The notes below the pieces were generated by a model. It ran no database searches, was not told the origin of the DNA, and saw only the letters and a program-made list of their open reading frames with translations. From JBFJKD01 sp041601945 (lineage in GTDB: Bacteria; Pseudomonadota; Gammaproteobacteria; Pseudomonadales; Porticoccaceae), in the NCBI GenBank assembly GCA_041601945.1, contig JBFIHG010000007.1:16462-80461 (forward strand): a stretch of 64,000 bases of DNA. Reading direction: 5' to 3'. Made by a program: the position numbers and the translations under genes. Positions 1 through 8,947 of this stretch are shown here, piece by piece; position 1 is the stretch's first letter; each line of letters opens with the position of its first letter.

Positions 1-757
1 CATCCGGTGAGCGCAAAAATTGCTGGTCGCTATAACGCTTTTCCCGGCGCGGATCATTGAGCGTACGTCCTTCGCCAATACACACACGTGCCTCGTGGGC
101 CTCGAATTCCTGCGCGCGCAAAAAGCGCACGTCGTTGGTGGCAACCACCGGACAGTCGTGACGGATGGCAAGCGCTACCGCAGCGTGCACATAATTTTCT
201 TCACCCTCACGCCCGGTGCGCTGTATTTCTACATAAAAGCGGTCGGGGAAAATCCGCATCCATTCGGTTAGTAAATCGGTGGCCAGCGACAGCTTGCCGC
301 CAAGCAGCGCCTGACCTATATCACCTTCTTTGGCCCCCGACAGCGCAATCAGCCCGGCGGACATTTCGGCCAACCACGCGCGGCGCACAAGCGGACGACC
401 CTGCTCCTGCCCTTCCTGATAGGCCCTGGAGATCAGACGCGTCAGATTGTGGTAACCGGCCTGATTCTGCACCAGCAGTGTCAACTGGCTGGGCGTCCCG
501 TCCGGCACGTCGCTGGCGAGGAAAAAGTCCGCTCCACACAGTGGTTTAATTCCCGCCGCCTGGGCTGTCTTGTAGAATTTGACCAGGGTAAAAAAATTGC
601 ACGCATCGGTGATCGCAACGGCCGGCATAGCCAGCTCGACCACCCGCTCAACCAGTGGTTTGACCCGTACGATACCATCGACAATCGAGTATTCGCTGTG
701 CAACCGCAGGTGCACGAAGCCAGGACTAATGGATGGGCTGGAAATAGTTGCGCTCAT
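1..757 (-). CDS. dnaE: DNA polymerase III alpha subunit, N-terminal part (truncated by window edge)
   Basis: Replicative DNA polymerase catalytic subunit. Reading leftward from the ATG at 755-757, 252 codons are open to the window edge. They encode the PHP domain start (VHLRLHSEYSIVDG) and continue with VAITDACNFFTLVKFYK, which is typical of bacterial DnaE. The gene starts 11 bp after the stop of the fabH-like gene and follows rnhB at one remove, as in the lpxB-rnhB-dnaE order of gammaproteobacteria. The C-terminal polymerase and tau-binding parts lie outside the window. Identification is from sequence recognition of the PHP region and from synteny. Confidence 0.95.
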   Translation of the reverse strand, partial: MSATISSPSISPGFVHLRLHSEYSIVDGIVRVKPLVERVVELAMPAVAITDACNFFTLVKFYKTAQAAGIKPLCGADFFLASDVPDGTPSQLTLLVQNQAGYHNLTRLISRAYQEGQEQGRPLVRRAWLAEMSAGLIALSGAKEGDIGQALLGGKLSLATDLLTEWMRIFPDRFYVEIQRTGREGEENYVHAAVALAIRHDCPVVATNDVRFLRAQEFEAHEARVCIGEGRTLNDPRREKRYSDQQFLRSPD

Positions 758-768
758 ATCGCCGCGCT

Positions 769-1851
769 CTAGACGTCCTGTTTGGCTTTGTGCCTCAAGT
801 CGATCAGATGCTGACACATCTGCAAAGCCGACTGTTGCGCTGGGGGTAAGTCAACTTCAACCGTGGTCAACGGAGTGGTTCTTGCACCCCACTTGATGAG
901 CGTCGCACCCCAGGTCAAACCAGCACCAAATGCCGCGATCAAAATGTGCATGCCCGGTTTTACCCGGCCAGCTTCCAACGCCTCGCACAACGCGATGGGG
1001 ATACTACTGGTAGATGTGTTGGCATAAAAGTCGAGGGTTACCATCACCTTGTCCATGGGTACATTGAGTCGACTCATCAGCGCTTCGATAATGCGCAGAT
1101 TGGCCTGGTGGGGAATGATCAAATCCACGTCCCCAAGCGCTAATCCGGCTTTACTCAACACCTCCTGACAGGCATCGCTCATGCCCTTGACCGCATTCTT
1201 GAACACCTCGCGACCATGAAAATCGAGCACCATTTCCAGGGGTTCAAATTTGGCGATTGCGTCCAGCCCAAAATCTGGAATGGCCAGCAGCTCCCGAGTG
1301 TCCGGCACGCACCCCAATTTACCCGCAACCAGTCCGCACTCGTTGTCCGACGCCTGCAGTACAATGGCGCCAGCGCCGTCGCCGAACAAAATCGCGGATT
1401 CGCGCTTGGACCAGTCCATAAGCAGACTCAACCGCTCCGAACCGATCACCAGGGCGGTTTGAATGGCCCCGGAGCGAATCATGGCGGAGGCCATATTGAA
1501 ACTGTAGACGAAGCCAGTGCAGGCGGCATTGACATCACAGGCAGAGGCATTTTTAGCGCCCAACTTGTTGAGCAGCATCGACGCGGTATTTGGCACCGTC
1601 TCGTCTGGCGTGGTGGTTCCGTAAATAATCATATCCACCGACTCGGCGCCAATATCTGCTGCTGCCAGCGCGCGCGTCGCCGCCACATAGGCCAATTCAA
1701 AATTTTTGACGTGACTGATGCGCCGCTCATGGATCCCCGTGCGCGCCACAATCCACTCTTCGGACGTATCCATCAGGGTAGTGAGCTGCGCGTTGGTCAA
1801 TCGCTCGGGGGGCAGACACTTTCCCCAGCCTGTTATTTCTGCAAACAGCAT
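769..1851 (-). CDS. fabH: 3-oxoacyl-ACP synthase III (FabH-type ketosynthase)
   Basis: Decarboxylating condensing enzyme of the thiolase fold, expected to join an acyl-CoA or acyl-ACP starter to malonyl-ACP. The 360 residues carry the full Cys-His-Asn triad: C111 in NAACTGF, H248 in IPHQAN and N278 in ANTSTSS, plus the N-terminal TSEEWI-RTGI signature. E. coli FabH is 317 residues; the excess is mostly a C-terminal tail of about 30 residues. The ATG has a GAGG ribosome site. The gene sits between rnhB and dnaE, which are directly adjacent in E. coli and Pseudomonas. A promoter-like sequence lies just upstream. Whether it is the housekeeping FabH or a paralogue with another starter preference cannot be told, because no fabD/fabG cluster is in view. 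Confidence 0.88.
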   Translation of the reverse strand: MLFAEITGWGKCLPPERLTNAQLTTLMDTSEEWIVARTGIHERRISHVKNFELAYVAATRALAAADIGAESVDMIIYGTTTPDETVPNTASMLLNKLGAKNASACDVNAACTGFVYSFNMASAMIRSGAIQTALVIGSERLSLLMDWSKRESAILFGDGAGAIVLQASDNECGLVAGKLGCVPDTRELLAIPDFGLDAIAKFEPLEMVLDFHGREVFKNAVKGMSDACQEVLSKAGLALGDVDLIIPHQANLRIIEALMSRLNVPMDKVMVTLDFYANTSTSSIPIALCEALEAGRVKPGMHILIAAFGAGLTWGATLIKWGARTTPLTTVEVDLPPAQQSALQMCQHLIDLRHKAKQDV

Positions 1852-1915
1852 CTCGCCCTCTGATTATTTTCGTGCGCTTTAATGATCCGGCTTGTATGAC
1901 AAATTAATGACAGGG

Positions 1916-1944
1916 ATTTTGCTGTAGAAAAGCTACGAGTTCAA
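1916..1944 (-). promoter_or_regulatory. candidate sigma70 promoter for the fabH-dnaE segment
   Basis: On the minus strand TTGAAC and CAAAAT are separated by exactly 17 bp. The predicted start leaves a leader of about 55-60 nt before the fabH-like ATG. The spacer contains the small inverted repeat GTAG-N5-CTAC. The -35 is good (5 of 6) and the -10 moderate (4 of 6). It lies in a 109-bp gap, whereas neighbouring genes of this run overlap or nearly so, which supports separate transcription of the downstream segment. Confidence 0.45.
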
Positions 1945-1960
1945 TGCGCTTGTGGCCCAA

Positions 1961-2560
1961 TTAGCGGTTATTTTGCCCAGCTACCAGTTCCCGAACTGGT
2001 CGAAAAGAACAGCGGTGTGCGGGGCAGGGACCAAGTTTGCGCAACGCCGCCAGGTGTTGCGCCGTGCCGTAACCCTTGTGAGCGGCAAATCCGTACCCGG
2101 GATACCTGTCCGCAAGTGCGATCATTTCGCGATCACGAGTCACTTTGGCGATAATCGACGCCGCTCCGATCACCGGCACCCGTGCGTCGCCACCAATAAT
2201 CGCCTGTGCCGCATACAACCAGGCCGGCAATCGATTGCCGTCCACCGCCACGAACTCCGGCGTTATATTTAACCCTTCCACCGCGCGCCGCATGGCCAGC
2301 AGCGAAGCCTGTAGAATATTCAGGCTGTCTATCTCCGCGACGGATGCGCGCCCCACATGCCAGCACAGCGCCCGGTCCACGATAACGCGATACAGGTCCT
2401 CGCGTTTTTTTGCGGACAGTTTTTTGGAATCTGCTATACCCTGCACAGGCTTGCTGGCATCAAGCATCACCGCTGCTGCCACCACATCTCCAGCCAGAGG
2501 ACCGCGCCCCACCTCGTCGACACCGGCTAACAACCTGCCTTCGTAGCGCAGGATGGTCAT
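1961..2560 (-). CDS. rnhB: ribonuclease HII
   Basis: Removes ribonucleotides misincorporated in DNA by cutting RNA-DNA hybrids. The 199-residue protein has the N-terminal GVDEVGRGPLAG motif with the acidic metal ligands, and the AxKVTRDR region of type 2 RNases H. Its start overlaps the lpxB stop by 4 bp (ATGA), so the two are translationally coupled. Length and position after lpxB match gammaproteobacterial rnhB. Confidence 0.96.
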   Translation of the reverse strand: MTILRYEGRLLAGVDEVGRGPLAGDVVAAAVMLDASKPVQGIADSKKLSAKKREDLYRVIVDRALCWHVGRASVAEIDSLNILQASLLAMRRAVEGLNITPEFVAVDGNRLPAWLYAAQAIIGGDARVPVIGAASIIAKVTRDREMIALADRYPGYGFAAHKGYGTAQHLAALRKLGPCPAHRCSFRPVRELVAGQNNR

Positions 2561-3699
2561 CTGCGACTCTCAATCAGCGCAACCAGAGCTTCAGCCGCAA
2601 CCGCGCTACCATTACGGCGCAGCTGACGGTGGAGTTTGTCGAATTCCTCCGCCAAAGTTACGCGTTGTCGGTCATCGCGCAGGCATTGCAACACCTGTTC
2701 AGTGACATTTGCCACCGTGGCCTGACCCTGCAGTAACTCGGGCACCAGCGCACGGCCCGCCAATAAATTCGGCAACGATACGTAGGGTACTTTTAACATG
2801 CGCGACAAAATCGCGTGACTTAGCCACCCGGTTTTGTAGCTAACCACCATCGGTTTCTTCAACAGCATGGCCTCGAGGGCCGTAGTACCGGATGCCAGCA
2901 ACACCGCCGTGGCGGCTTCCATGGCCAGGTGCGACTGTCCGTCAGTAACGCGGATGGGTAACTCGACGCCCCGTAGCTGGACATCAATTTGACGTCGCCG
3001 CTCGGGACTGGCGGCAGGTAGCACCAACTGCAGCTCGGGTATAACCGCCAGGCAACGCCGGGCAACCTGAATAAACAACGGCCCGAGTAGCGCGACTTCG
3101 GCAGCACGACTGCCTGGCAGTAATGCCAGCACCGGTCCATCGGCGGGCAGTCCCAGAGCGCGCCGCGCCGCAATCGGATCGGGGGTTAACGGCAGTTCGT
3201 CCGCCATGGGGTGGCCGACAAACACCACCGGCACATTGTGTTGCCGGTAAAACTGCGCCTCGAAGGGCAACAGCGTCAACATCAAATCCACCGCTCTGGC
3301 GATTTTATGGATGCGCCCCTGGCGCCAGGCCCACACCGACGGACTCACGTAATGCGCCGTCGCAATTCCGGCCTGGCGTACTTTTAGCTCCAGGCCCAGA
3401 TTAAAATCCGGAGCGTCAATACCCAGCACCAACGCCGGTCGGGTGGCCAGAAAATGACGGATTAATTGTTGCCGGATAGACCACAACTCGGGAAGCCGTT
3501 TTAGGGGCTCAACCAACCCCATAACCGCCAGGCGCTCCATGGGAAACAGCGAGTGAAATCCCAACGCCTGCATCCTGGCACCACCGATACCTTCGAAAAT
3601 CGCGTGTGGATAGTGTTTTTTTAACGCCGCTATAACGCCTGCACCAAGCTGATCACCGGACGCCTCACCCGCCACAATCCCGATGCGGAATTCGCTCAT
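2557..3699 (-). CDS. lpxB: lipid-A-disaccharide synthase
   Basis: GT19 glycosyltransferase that condenses UDP-2,3-diacylglucosamine with lipid X to give the lipid A disaccharide at the inner membrane. The protein (380 residues from the ATG at 3697-3699) begins with IGIVAGEASGDQLGA and contains GIDAPDFN, YVSPSVWAW, LLPGSRAAE and SGTTALEAMLLKKPMVV, all hallmark LpxB segments. A GTG two codons upstream, directly after the lpxA stop, is an alternative start. The gene lies in the classic lpxA-lpxB-rnhB order. Confidence 0.97.
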   Translation of the reverse strand: MSEFRIGIVAGEASGDQLGAGVIAALKKHYPHAIFEGIGGARMQALGFHSLFPMERLAVMGLVEPLKRLPELWSIRQQLIRHFLATRPALVLGIDAPDFNLGLELKVRQAGIATAHYVSPSVWAWRQGRIHKIARAVDLMLTLLPFEAQFYRQHNVPVVFVGHPMADELPLTPDPIAARRALGLPADGPVLALLPGSRAAEVALLGPLFIQVARRCLAVIPELQLVLPAASPERRRQIDVQLRGVELPIRVTDGQSHLAMEAATAVLLASGTTALEAMLLKKPMVVSYKTGWLSHAILSRMLKVPYVSLPNLLAGRALVPELLQGQATVANVTEQVLQCLRDDRQRVTLAEEFDKLHRQLRRNGSAVAAEALVALIESRR

Positions 3700-3705
3700 T
3701 CCCAC

Positions 3706-4476
3706 TCAGCGCATAATGCCGCGCCGGGAAGCGCGTATGGAATCGACAAAGGGCACCAGGGCGGCTTCTTCGGCGGCCAGAGCGTCGAGTTTGACCAGCG
3801 CCTCCTCCAGCTTCAGCCCCTGACGATACAGAATTTTGTAGCCTTTACTGATGGTAGCTATTTGCGCAGCGCTAAAGCCGCGCCGCTGTAAACCCACCTT
3901 GTTGATGGTGCGCGGTGCCGCCGGGTGCCCGGCTGCCATCACGTAGGCGGGAATGTCCTGGTTGACAAAGCCCGCAGCGCCGACAAAGGCGTGTGCACCG
4001 ATCAGCACGTGCTGGTGAATCATGGAAAATCCAGATAGAAACGCCCAGTCGCCGACGGTAACGTGCCCGGCCATGGAGGCGTTGTTGATAAGTATGGTGT
4101 GGTTGCCGATCACGCAGTCGTGCCCGATATGTACATAGGACATGATCAGATTGTGATTGCCGATCAAGGTTTCGCCACGATCCTGCACCGTGCCGCGATG
4201 AATAGTCGCGCCCTCGCGAATAACATTGTTATCGCCGATGACCAGGCGCGTGGGTTCGCCCTGGTATTTCATGTCGGGGGTATCTTCGCCAACCGTCGCA
4301 AACTGGAAAATCCGGTTGTTTTTGCCAATCACACAGGGGCCTTTTAGCACCACGTGGGAATGAATCACCGTGCCATCGCCGATCTCGACGTGTGGACCAA
4401 TGATCGTCCACGGGCCCACTTCGACGTCCCGACCCAATTTGGCCGAGGGATCAATGATCGCGCGCGGATCTATCAC
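3706..4476 (-). CDS. lpxA: UDP-N-acetylglucosamine O-acyltransferase
   Basis: First enzyme of lipid A synthesis: transfers a 3-hydroxyacyl chain from ACP to UDP-GlcNAc. The 256 residues form a left-handed beta-helix of hexapeptide repeats from the start (IIDPSAKLG, VGPWTIIGPHVEIG), contain the catalytic-His segment VHIGHDCVIGN, and end in a helical tail. The start codon is GTG, chosen because AAGGAG lies just upstream and the family length fits. The acyl length selected cannot be read reliably. The stop is directly followed by lpxB. Confidence 0.97.
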   Translation of the reverse strand: MIDPRAIIDPSAKLGRDVEVGPWTIIGPHVEIGDGTVIHSHVVLKGPCVIGKNNRIFQFATVGEDTPDMKYQGEPTRLVIGDNNVIREGATIHRGTVQDRGETLIGNHNLIMSYVHIGHDCVIGNHTILINNASMAGHVTVGDWAFLSGFSMIHQHVLIGAHAFVGAAGFVNQDIPAYVMAAGHPAAPRTINKVGLQRRGFSAAQIATISKGYKILYRQGLKLEEALVKLDALAAEEAALVPFVDSIRASRRGIMR

Positions 4477-4484
4477 TGCCTCTC

Positions 4485-4502
4485 CTTACGTAACTTACGT
4501 AA
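4485..4502. repeat. tandem 9-bp repeat CTTACGTAA x2 overlapping the lpxA ribosome site
   Basis: Two perfect copies of CTTACGTAA lie head to tail in the 40-bp gap between fabZ and lpxA. Each contains the 8-bp palindrome TTACGTAA. On the coding strand the lpxA-proximal copy runs into the AAGGAG ribosome site. It could be an operator, a small RNA hairpin that masks the lpxA ribosome site, or chance. No regulator is inferred. Confidence 0.5.
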
Positions 4503-4516
4503 CCGCAACAGGTGTT

Positions 4517-4957
4517 TTACGGCTCAAACTTTTGCATCGCACAAAGAATGATCGCTTCACAATTCACTTTATCGTCCACCAGCGCCCGACACTTGAAGCG
4601 CCAGATATTGCGTTTGGTGGAAAGAATTTCGGCTTCCAGCATCAACCTATCTCCCGGCACCACCGGACGCTTGAAGCGCACCCCATCCACCCCCGCAAAC
4701 AGATACAGCGTATCGTCATCCGGCTGCTTGTTAACGGTCGCAAAACCCAGAATACCGGCGGCCTGTGCCATGGCTTCAATAATCAGGACTCCGGGGAAAA
4801 TCGCCGTTTGCGGGAAATGCCCGTTGAAAACCTCCTCGTTAATCGTGATATTTTTGTAGGCGACAATGCGTTTACCGAGTTCAATTTCTACCACCCTGTC
4901 CACCAACAACGCGGGATAGCGGTGCGGCAAGAGCCTCTTGATATCGTCTATTTTCAT
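4517..4957 (-). CDS. fabZ: 3-hydroxyacyl-ACP dehydratase
   Basis: Hot-dog-fold dehydratase of fatty acid elongation; its position links acyl supply to lipid A synthesis. The 146 residues carry LLPHRYPALLVDRV, the catalytic His in NGHFPQ and the catalytic Glu in IIEAMAQAAG. It lies between lpxD and lpxA, as in most proteobacteria. Confidence 0.97.
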   Translation of the reverse strand: MKIDDIKRLLPHRYPALLVDRVVEIELGKRIVAYKNITINEEVFNGHFPQTAIFPGVLIIEAMAQAAGILGFATVNKQPDDDTLYLFAGVDGVRFKRPVVPGDRLMLEAEILSTKRNIWRFKCRALVDDKVNCEAIILCAMQKFEP

Positions 4958-4991
4958 GAAATTTCCCTGGCGCGGATTGCAGACTAACCCG

Positions 4992-6014
4992 CTATGAAGT
5001 TTGCAGCTTTTCCAATTTTCTTAGACGCCGCGCCATATCGTCCAACTGCCCAAAGCGAGCCGCATTTTTGCGCCATACTGCAGTTTCGTACATTAACAGG
5101 CCAGACGAGTAGGACCCGGGTTTGTCGATGGATTTTGATATGGTACACCGCGCCATGGCGTGCACATTATCCCCGACCTTGACGTGACCTACCGCGCCCG
5201 CCTGCCCGGCAAAAATACAGTTTTTGCCAACTACCGTACTACCGGCGATACCGCTGTAGGCCGCCATGGCAGTGTTTTCGCCAATGCGCACATTGTGGGC
5301 AATCTGCACATGGTTGTCGAGAATCACACCGTCTTCAATAACCGTATTGCCAAGCGCGCCACGATCGATGGTGGTACAGGCACCCACTTCCACACGGTTG
5401 CCAATTTCCACTCCGCCCAGTTGATGAATCTTGATCCACTTGCCGCCGTCGTTGGCAAATCCGAAACCGTCCGCGCCAATCACCGCTCCACTATGAATAA
5501 CCACCTGCTCGCCAATCGTTACATCGTGATAGATACTGGCATTGGCGAAGATGGTCGTGCCGCGCCCCACCCTGCTACGAGCGCCAACAAACACACCGGC
5601 CCCAATCACTGCTTCGGCACCGATCTGCACATCGTCACTGATCGTCACCTGTGGACCGATGCAAGCCAACGGATCAATACGAGCGCTAGCAGCAACCACC
5701 GCGCTCCCGTGAATCCCGACTTGCGGACGCGCCGCTTTGTTGAACAACGCCGTCGCCCGCGCATAGCCAGCGTACGGGTTATCCATCAGCAGCGCGTTAC
5801 CCGCAAAATCCTGCGCGTATTCAGGATGCAGAATCACTGCGCTAGCGCAGGTAGTAGTCAGCAAGGGCTGATAACTCTTATTGGCCAGAAACGCCAGCTC
5901 GCCCGCGCCTGCGGACTGCAGAGTATTGAGATTATGAATGATGCACGTCCCGTCACCGCGGAGCTCGGCACCGATAGCCTCGGCAATCTGCGCTAGGGTT
6001 AACTCAGGCGCCAT
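4992..6014 (-). CDS. lpxD: UDP-3-O-(3-hydroxyacyl)glucosamine N-acyltransferase
   Basis: Third acyl-transfer step of lipid A synthesis: adds the N-linked 3-hydroxyacyl chain. The 340-residue protein has the LpxD N-terminal uridine-binding domain (about 1-100), then a hexapeptide-repeat beta-helix with the catalytic-His segment VQIAHNVRIGEN, and a C-terminal helix (LDDMARRLRKLEKL). It follows skp by 15 bp, so the genes are probably cotranscribed. Confidence 0.97.
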   Translation of the reverse strand: MAPELTLAQIAEAIGAELRGDGTCIIHNLNTLQSAGAGELAFLANKSYQPLLTTTCASAVILHPEYAQDFAGNALLMDNPYAGYARATALFNKAARPQVGIHGSAVVAASARIDPLACIGPQVTISDDVQIGAEAVIGAGVFVGARSRVGRGTTIFANASIYHDVTIGEQVVIHSGAVIGADGFGFANDGGKWIKIHQLGGVEIGNRVEVGACTTIDRGALGNTVIEDGVILDNHVQIAHNVRIGENTAMAAYSGIAGSTVVGKNCIFAGQAGAVGHVKVGDNVHAMARCTISKSIDKPGSYSSGLLMYETAVWRKNAARFGQLDDMARRLRKLEKLQTS

Positions 6015-6029
6015 GTTTTTCCCCGGCGT

Positions 6030-6539
6030 TTATTTGGCCTTTTTATTCAGGCGGTCAATCAACTTGTCGGTTAAATCCATTTCCGGTGCGGCAGAAATGA
6101 CGGCTTCGCGTTGCAACAGCAACGTCACTTTTTCCTCGGCCACCAGCTCTTTAATCGCTTCCACGGTTTTCGGCTGTAACTCCTGCATAATACTGTTGCG
6201 CAGGCCTTTAATTTCCTGTTCCAGCTTGCGACCATTCAACTCCAGATCGGCACGCAGATACTCCATTTTTTTCTGGTACTCGGCCGCCTTCTCCTGGGAC
6301 ATGGTCATGCGCTTGCTTTCCACTTCTTTCTGTAGCGCCTGCATATCCGCCCCGGCGCTGTCATATTTGGATTGTAGCGACGCATACTCCGACTGCCCCT
6401 GTAACTGCTTTTGCCGGGCCTTGGCCACATCGGTACTGAAAATAGCTCTGCCCACATCAATGACCGCTATTTTTTCCGCCAGCACGGAACAACTGAACAA
6501 CCCTGCACAGATTAATAGAACAATTTTCACATTACGCAC
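6030..6539 (-). CDS. skp: periplasmic chaperone Skp/OmpH
   Basis: Holdase for unfolded outer-membrane proteins. The 169 residues start with a Sec signal peptide (VKIVLLICAGLFSCSVLA, cleavage near 21). A charged, coiled-coil-rich body follows (about 45-125, KKMEYLRADLELNGRKLEQE), typical of the Skp tentacles. It lies directly downstream of bamA, its functional partner. Confidence 0.94.
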   Translation of the reverse strand: MRNVKIVLLICAGLFSCSVLAEKIAVIDVGRAIFSTDVAKARQKQLQGQSEYASLQSKYDSAGADMQALQKEVESKRMTMSQEKAAEYQKKMEYLRADLELNGRKLEQEIKGLRNSIMQELQPKTVEAIKELVAEEKVTLLLQREAVISAAPEMDLTDKLIDRLNKKAK

Positions 6540-6569
6540 AAATCACTCTCCGTAAATTAATAACTTCAG

Positions 6570-8900
6570 TTAAAAACCTTGCCCCAACGAAAATTGGAAA
6601 AACTCGGTTTCATCGTCAGCGCTGTCGTTCAGCGCCGTCCCCACACTTACCGTGATCGGCCCAAACCCACTCAGCCAGGTGCCGCCCACCCCAACCGAGT
6701 AGCGCATCTCCCCCAGATCGGGAGAAAAACAGTTGACCTGGGTCGCCGTACACTCCGTATCAAAAATATTGCCCGCGTCGAAAAACACGGCCATTTGCGT
6801 ACTGCGTTTATCCTTCAGGAACGGCACCGGAAAAATCACTTCAGCACCCGCCTCAATCTTCACATTACCGCCAAATGGATCGGGGTCATTGAATCCAAAT
6901 GCAACCAGTGTCGGATTCAAACTTTCCTTCGGCCCCAGGGTATTGCGTTTAAAGCCCCGCACCGAACCAAAACCGCCGCCGTAGAAGTTCTTGAAAAACG
7001 GCAGGCGACTGGTCGCACCAAATGCTTCTCCATAACCCAGATCGGTGCGTAGTCGCAACGTCAGATTTCTGGTCAGCGGCCGAAATAATTCCCCCGCATA
7101 GGTAAGCTTTACATATTCCATATCCCCAACCGGGGTCGCCAGCTCCACGCCAACTTGCTGACTTTGGCCCCGGGTCGCAAACACGCCACGGTTCAGAGTT
7201 GACTCAACCCAGTTGGCATTGACGGTCACGATATTGTACTGATCCCCATTGTCGTTCACGAAATCGAGAATTTCCTTGGAAGAAAAAGTACCGGCGTCGA
7301 TACCCAGTTGTTCCAGATTAAAGCCAAAGCCGATGCGAGCAATTTCCGAAATCGGGTAGCCAAACGAAAGCCCTGTGGACAAACTGTCGGAGGTATAGCT
7401 GGAAACATTAAATTCGCCGTAATCGGTTTTGGAATAGGACACCCTGGCGCCCGCACTGACCCCATCGGTGGTGAAATAGGGGTCGGTAAAGGACAGGGAC
7501 ATATTGGTGCGGTAGGAGCTGCGGCTCAGCCCAAGGGCCACATTATTTCCGGTGCCCAGAAAATTCTTCTCCTGCAAATTACCGCCCAGCACAATACCGG
7601 TGCCCTGTGCAAATCCGACGCTGGCGCCGATGCTGCCGGAGGGTTGCTCCTCAACGGTATAAATCACGTCGAGCTGATCGGCAGTGCCAGGCACCTCGCG
7701 AATTTCCGAGGTCACTTCCTTGAAATGGCCAAGGCGTTCAAGGCGTACCTTGGAGCGATCAATGGCGGTGGTCGACGCGGACGCGGATTCCATCTGGCGC
7801 ATCTCCCGTCGCAGTACCTCATCCGATGTTTTGGTGTTGCCGCGGAATTCAATGCGGCGCACATACGCGCGCTTACCGGGTTTTACAAAAAACGTTACCT
7901 TGGCGGTCTTGCCATCTTCCTTGACTTCGGGAAAGCCTTCCACTTCGGCAAAGGTGTAACCCTCCGCGCCGAGCCGTTTGGTGATCAACTCATTGGTGGA
8001 GGTCATCAACACCTGGGAAAACGTCAGACCCTCGCGCATTAAAATCATGCGTCGAATATCTTCCTCGGGCAATACCAGCTCGCCCGCCAGCTCCACCTCG
8101 TCAACGGTGTACACGTCGCCTTCAGCGACATTGATGGTAATATAAACCGTATCGCGCCCGGGGTTGATCGACACTTGGGTGGAGTCGATAGCAAAGCGCA
8201 TATAGCCCCGATCGAGATACCAGGACTGCAACCGCTCCAGATCGCCAGACAGTTTCTCGCGGGAATATTTGTCGTCGTTATAAATCCAGGATAACCAGCC
8301 GGTGGTTTGCAATTCAAACAACTCAAGCAACTGCTTTTCTTCGAACGCGTGATTGCCAACAATATTGATGTGCTTAATGGCGGCCACCTGGCCTTCGGAG
8401 ATAGTCAGCTCCACGGCCACCCGGTTGCGCGGCAATTCTTTGACCTTTGCATCCACCGTGGCGCCGTAGCGACCCTGGGATACGTACTGGCGACGTAGCT
8501 CCTGCCCCATCCCCTCGAGAATGGCTTCGCGAAAAATCTGACCTTCGGCAAGTCCGTTGCTGCGCAGTGCCTTCAACAATTCTTCCGTCTCAATGGCTTT
8601 GTTTCCGGAAATGTTGATTTCCGCAACCGCCGGTCGTTCCTTTACCCCGATCACCAGGACGTTGCCATCGCGCCCCACCTGCACATCGTCAAAAAAGCCG
8701 GTGCGAAACAGCGCCCGCACAACGTTGCGTACACCTTCGTCATCGATCAGGTCCCCGGCGTTTACCGGCATGGACGCAAACACAGTGCCAGCCGACACCC
8801 TCTGCAGGCCATCGATACGAATATCTTCAATCTGAAATACGTCGGCGCGAGCAAAAACTGGCAATAAAACCAGGGACAACAGAACTAATAGTCGTTTCAT
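6570..8900 (-). CDS. bamA: outer membrane protein assembly factor BamA
   Basis: Essential beta-barrel that inserts outer-membrane proteins. From the ATG at 8898-8900 the product is 776 residues: a signal peptide (MKRLLVLLSLVLLPVFARA), five POTRA domains to about residue 410, and a C-terminal barrel. The conserved VRGF motif of loop 6 is present (GSVRGFKRNTLGP), and the protein ends in aromatic Phe. An ATG at 8936, 12 codons earlier and 11 bp after rseP, is possible; neither start has a strong ribosome site, so the choice rests on the signal-peptide shape. Confidence 0.97.
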   Translation of the reverse strand: MKRLLVLLSLVLLPVFARADVFQIEDIRIDGLQRVSAGTVFASMPVNAGDLIDDEGVRNVVRALFRTGFFDDVQVGRDGNVLVIGVKERPAVAEINISGNKAIETEELLKALRSNGLAEGQIFREAILEGMGQELRRQYVSQGRYGATVDAKVKELPRNRVAVELTISEGQVAAIKHINIVGNHAFEEKQLLELFELQTTGWLSWIYNDDKYSREKLSGDLERLQSWYLDRGYMRFAIDSTQVSINPGRDTVYITINVAEGDVYTVDEVELAGELVLPEEDIRRMILMREGLTFSQVLMTSTNELITKRLGAEGYTFAEVEGFPEVKEDGKTAKVTFFVKPGKRAYVRRIEFRGNTKTSDEVLRREMRQMESASASTTAIDRSKVRLERLGHFKEVTSEIREVPGTADQLDVIYTVEEQPSGSIGASVGFAQGTGIVLGGNLQEKNFLGTGNNVALGLSRSSYRTNMSLSFTDPYFTTDGVSAGARVSYSKTDYGEFNVSSYTSDSLSTGLSFGYPISEIARIGFGFNLEQLGIDAGTFSSKEILDFVNDNGDQYNIVTVNANWVESTLNRGVFATRGQSQQVGVELATPVGDMEYVKLTYAGELFRPLTRNLTLRLRTDLGYGEAFGATSRLPFFKNFYGGGFGSVRGFKRNTLGPKESLNPTLVAFGFNDPDPFGGNVKIEAGAEVIFPVPFLKDKRSTQMAVFFDAGNIFDTECTATQVNCFSPDLGEMRYSVGVGGTWLSGFGPITVSVGTALNDSADDETEFFQFSLGQGF

Positions 8901-8947
8901 GGAGAACCGGCGAACCCTATTGTGGTGATTATTCATTCAAAGGCTGG

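Noticed and set aside
88..549. Plus-strand 153-residue open frame
   Set aside because: It lies antisense to a clear dnaE reading frame and has Arg/Pro-rich shadow composition.
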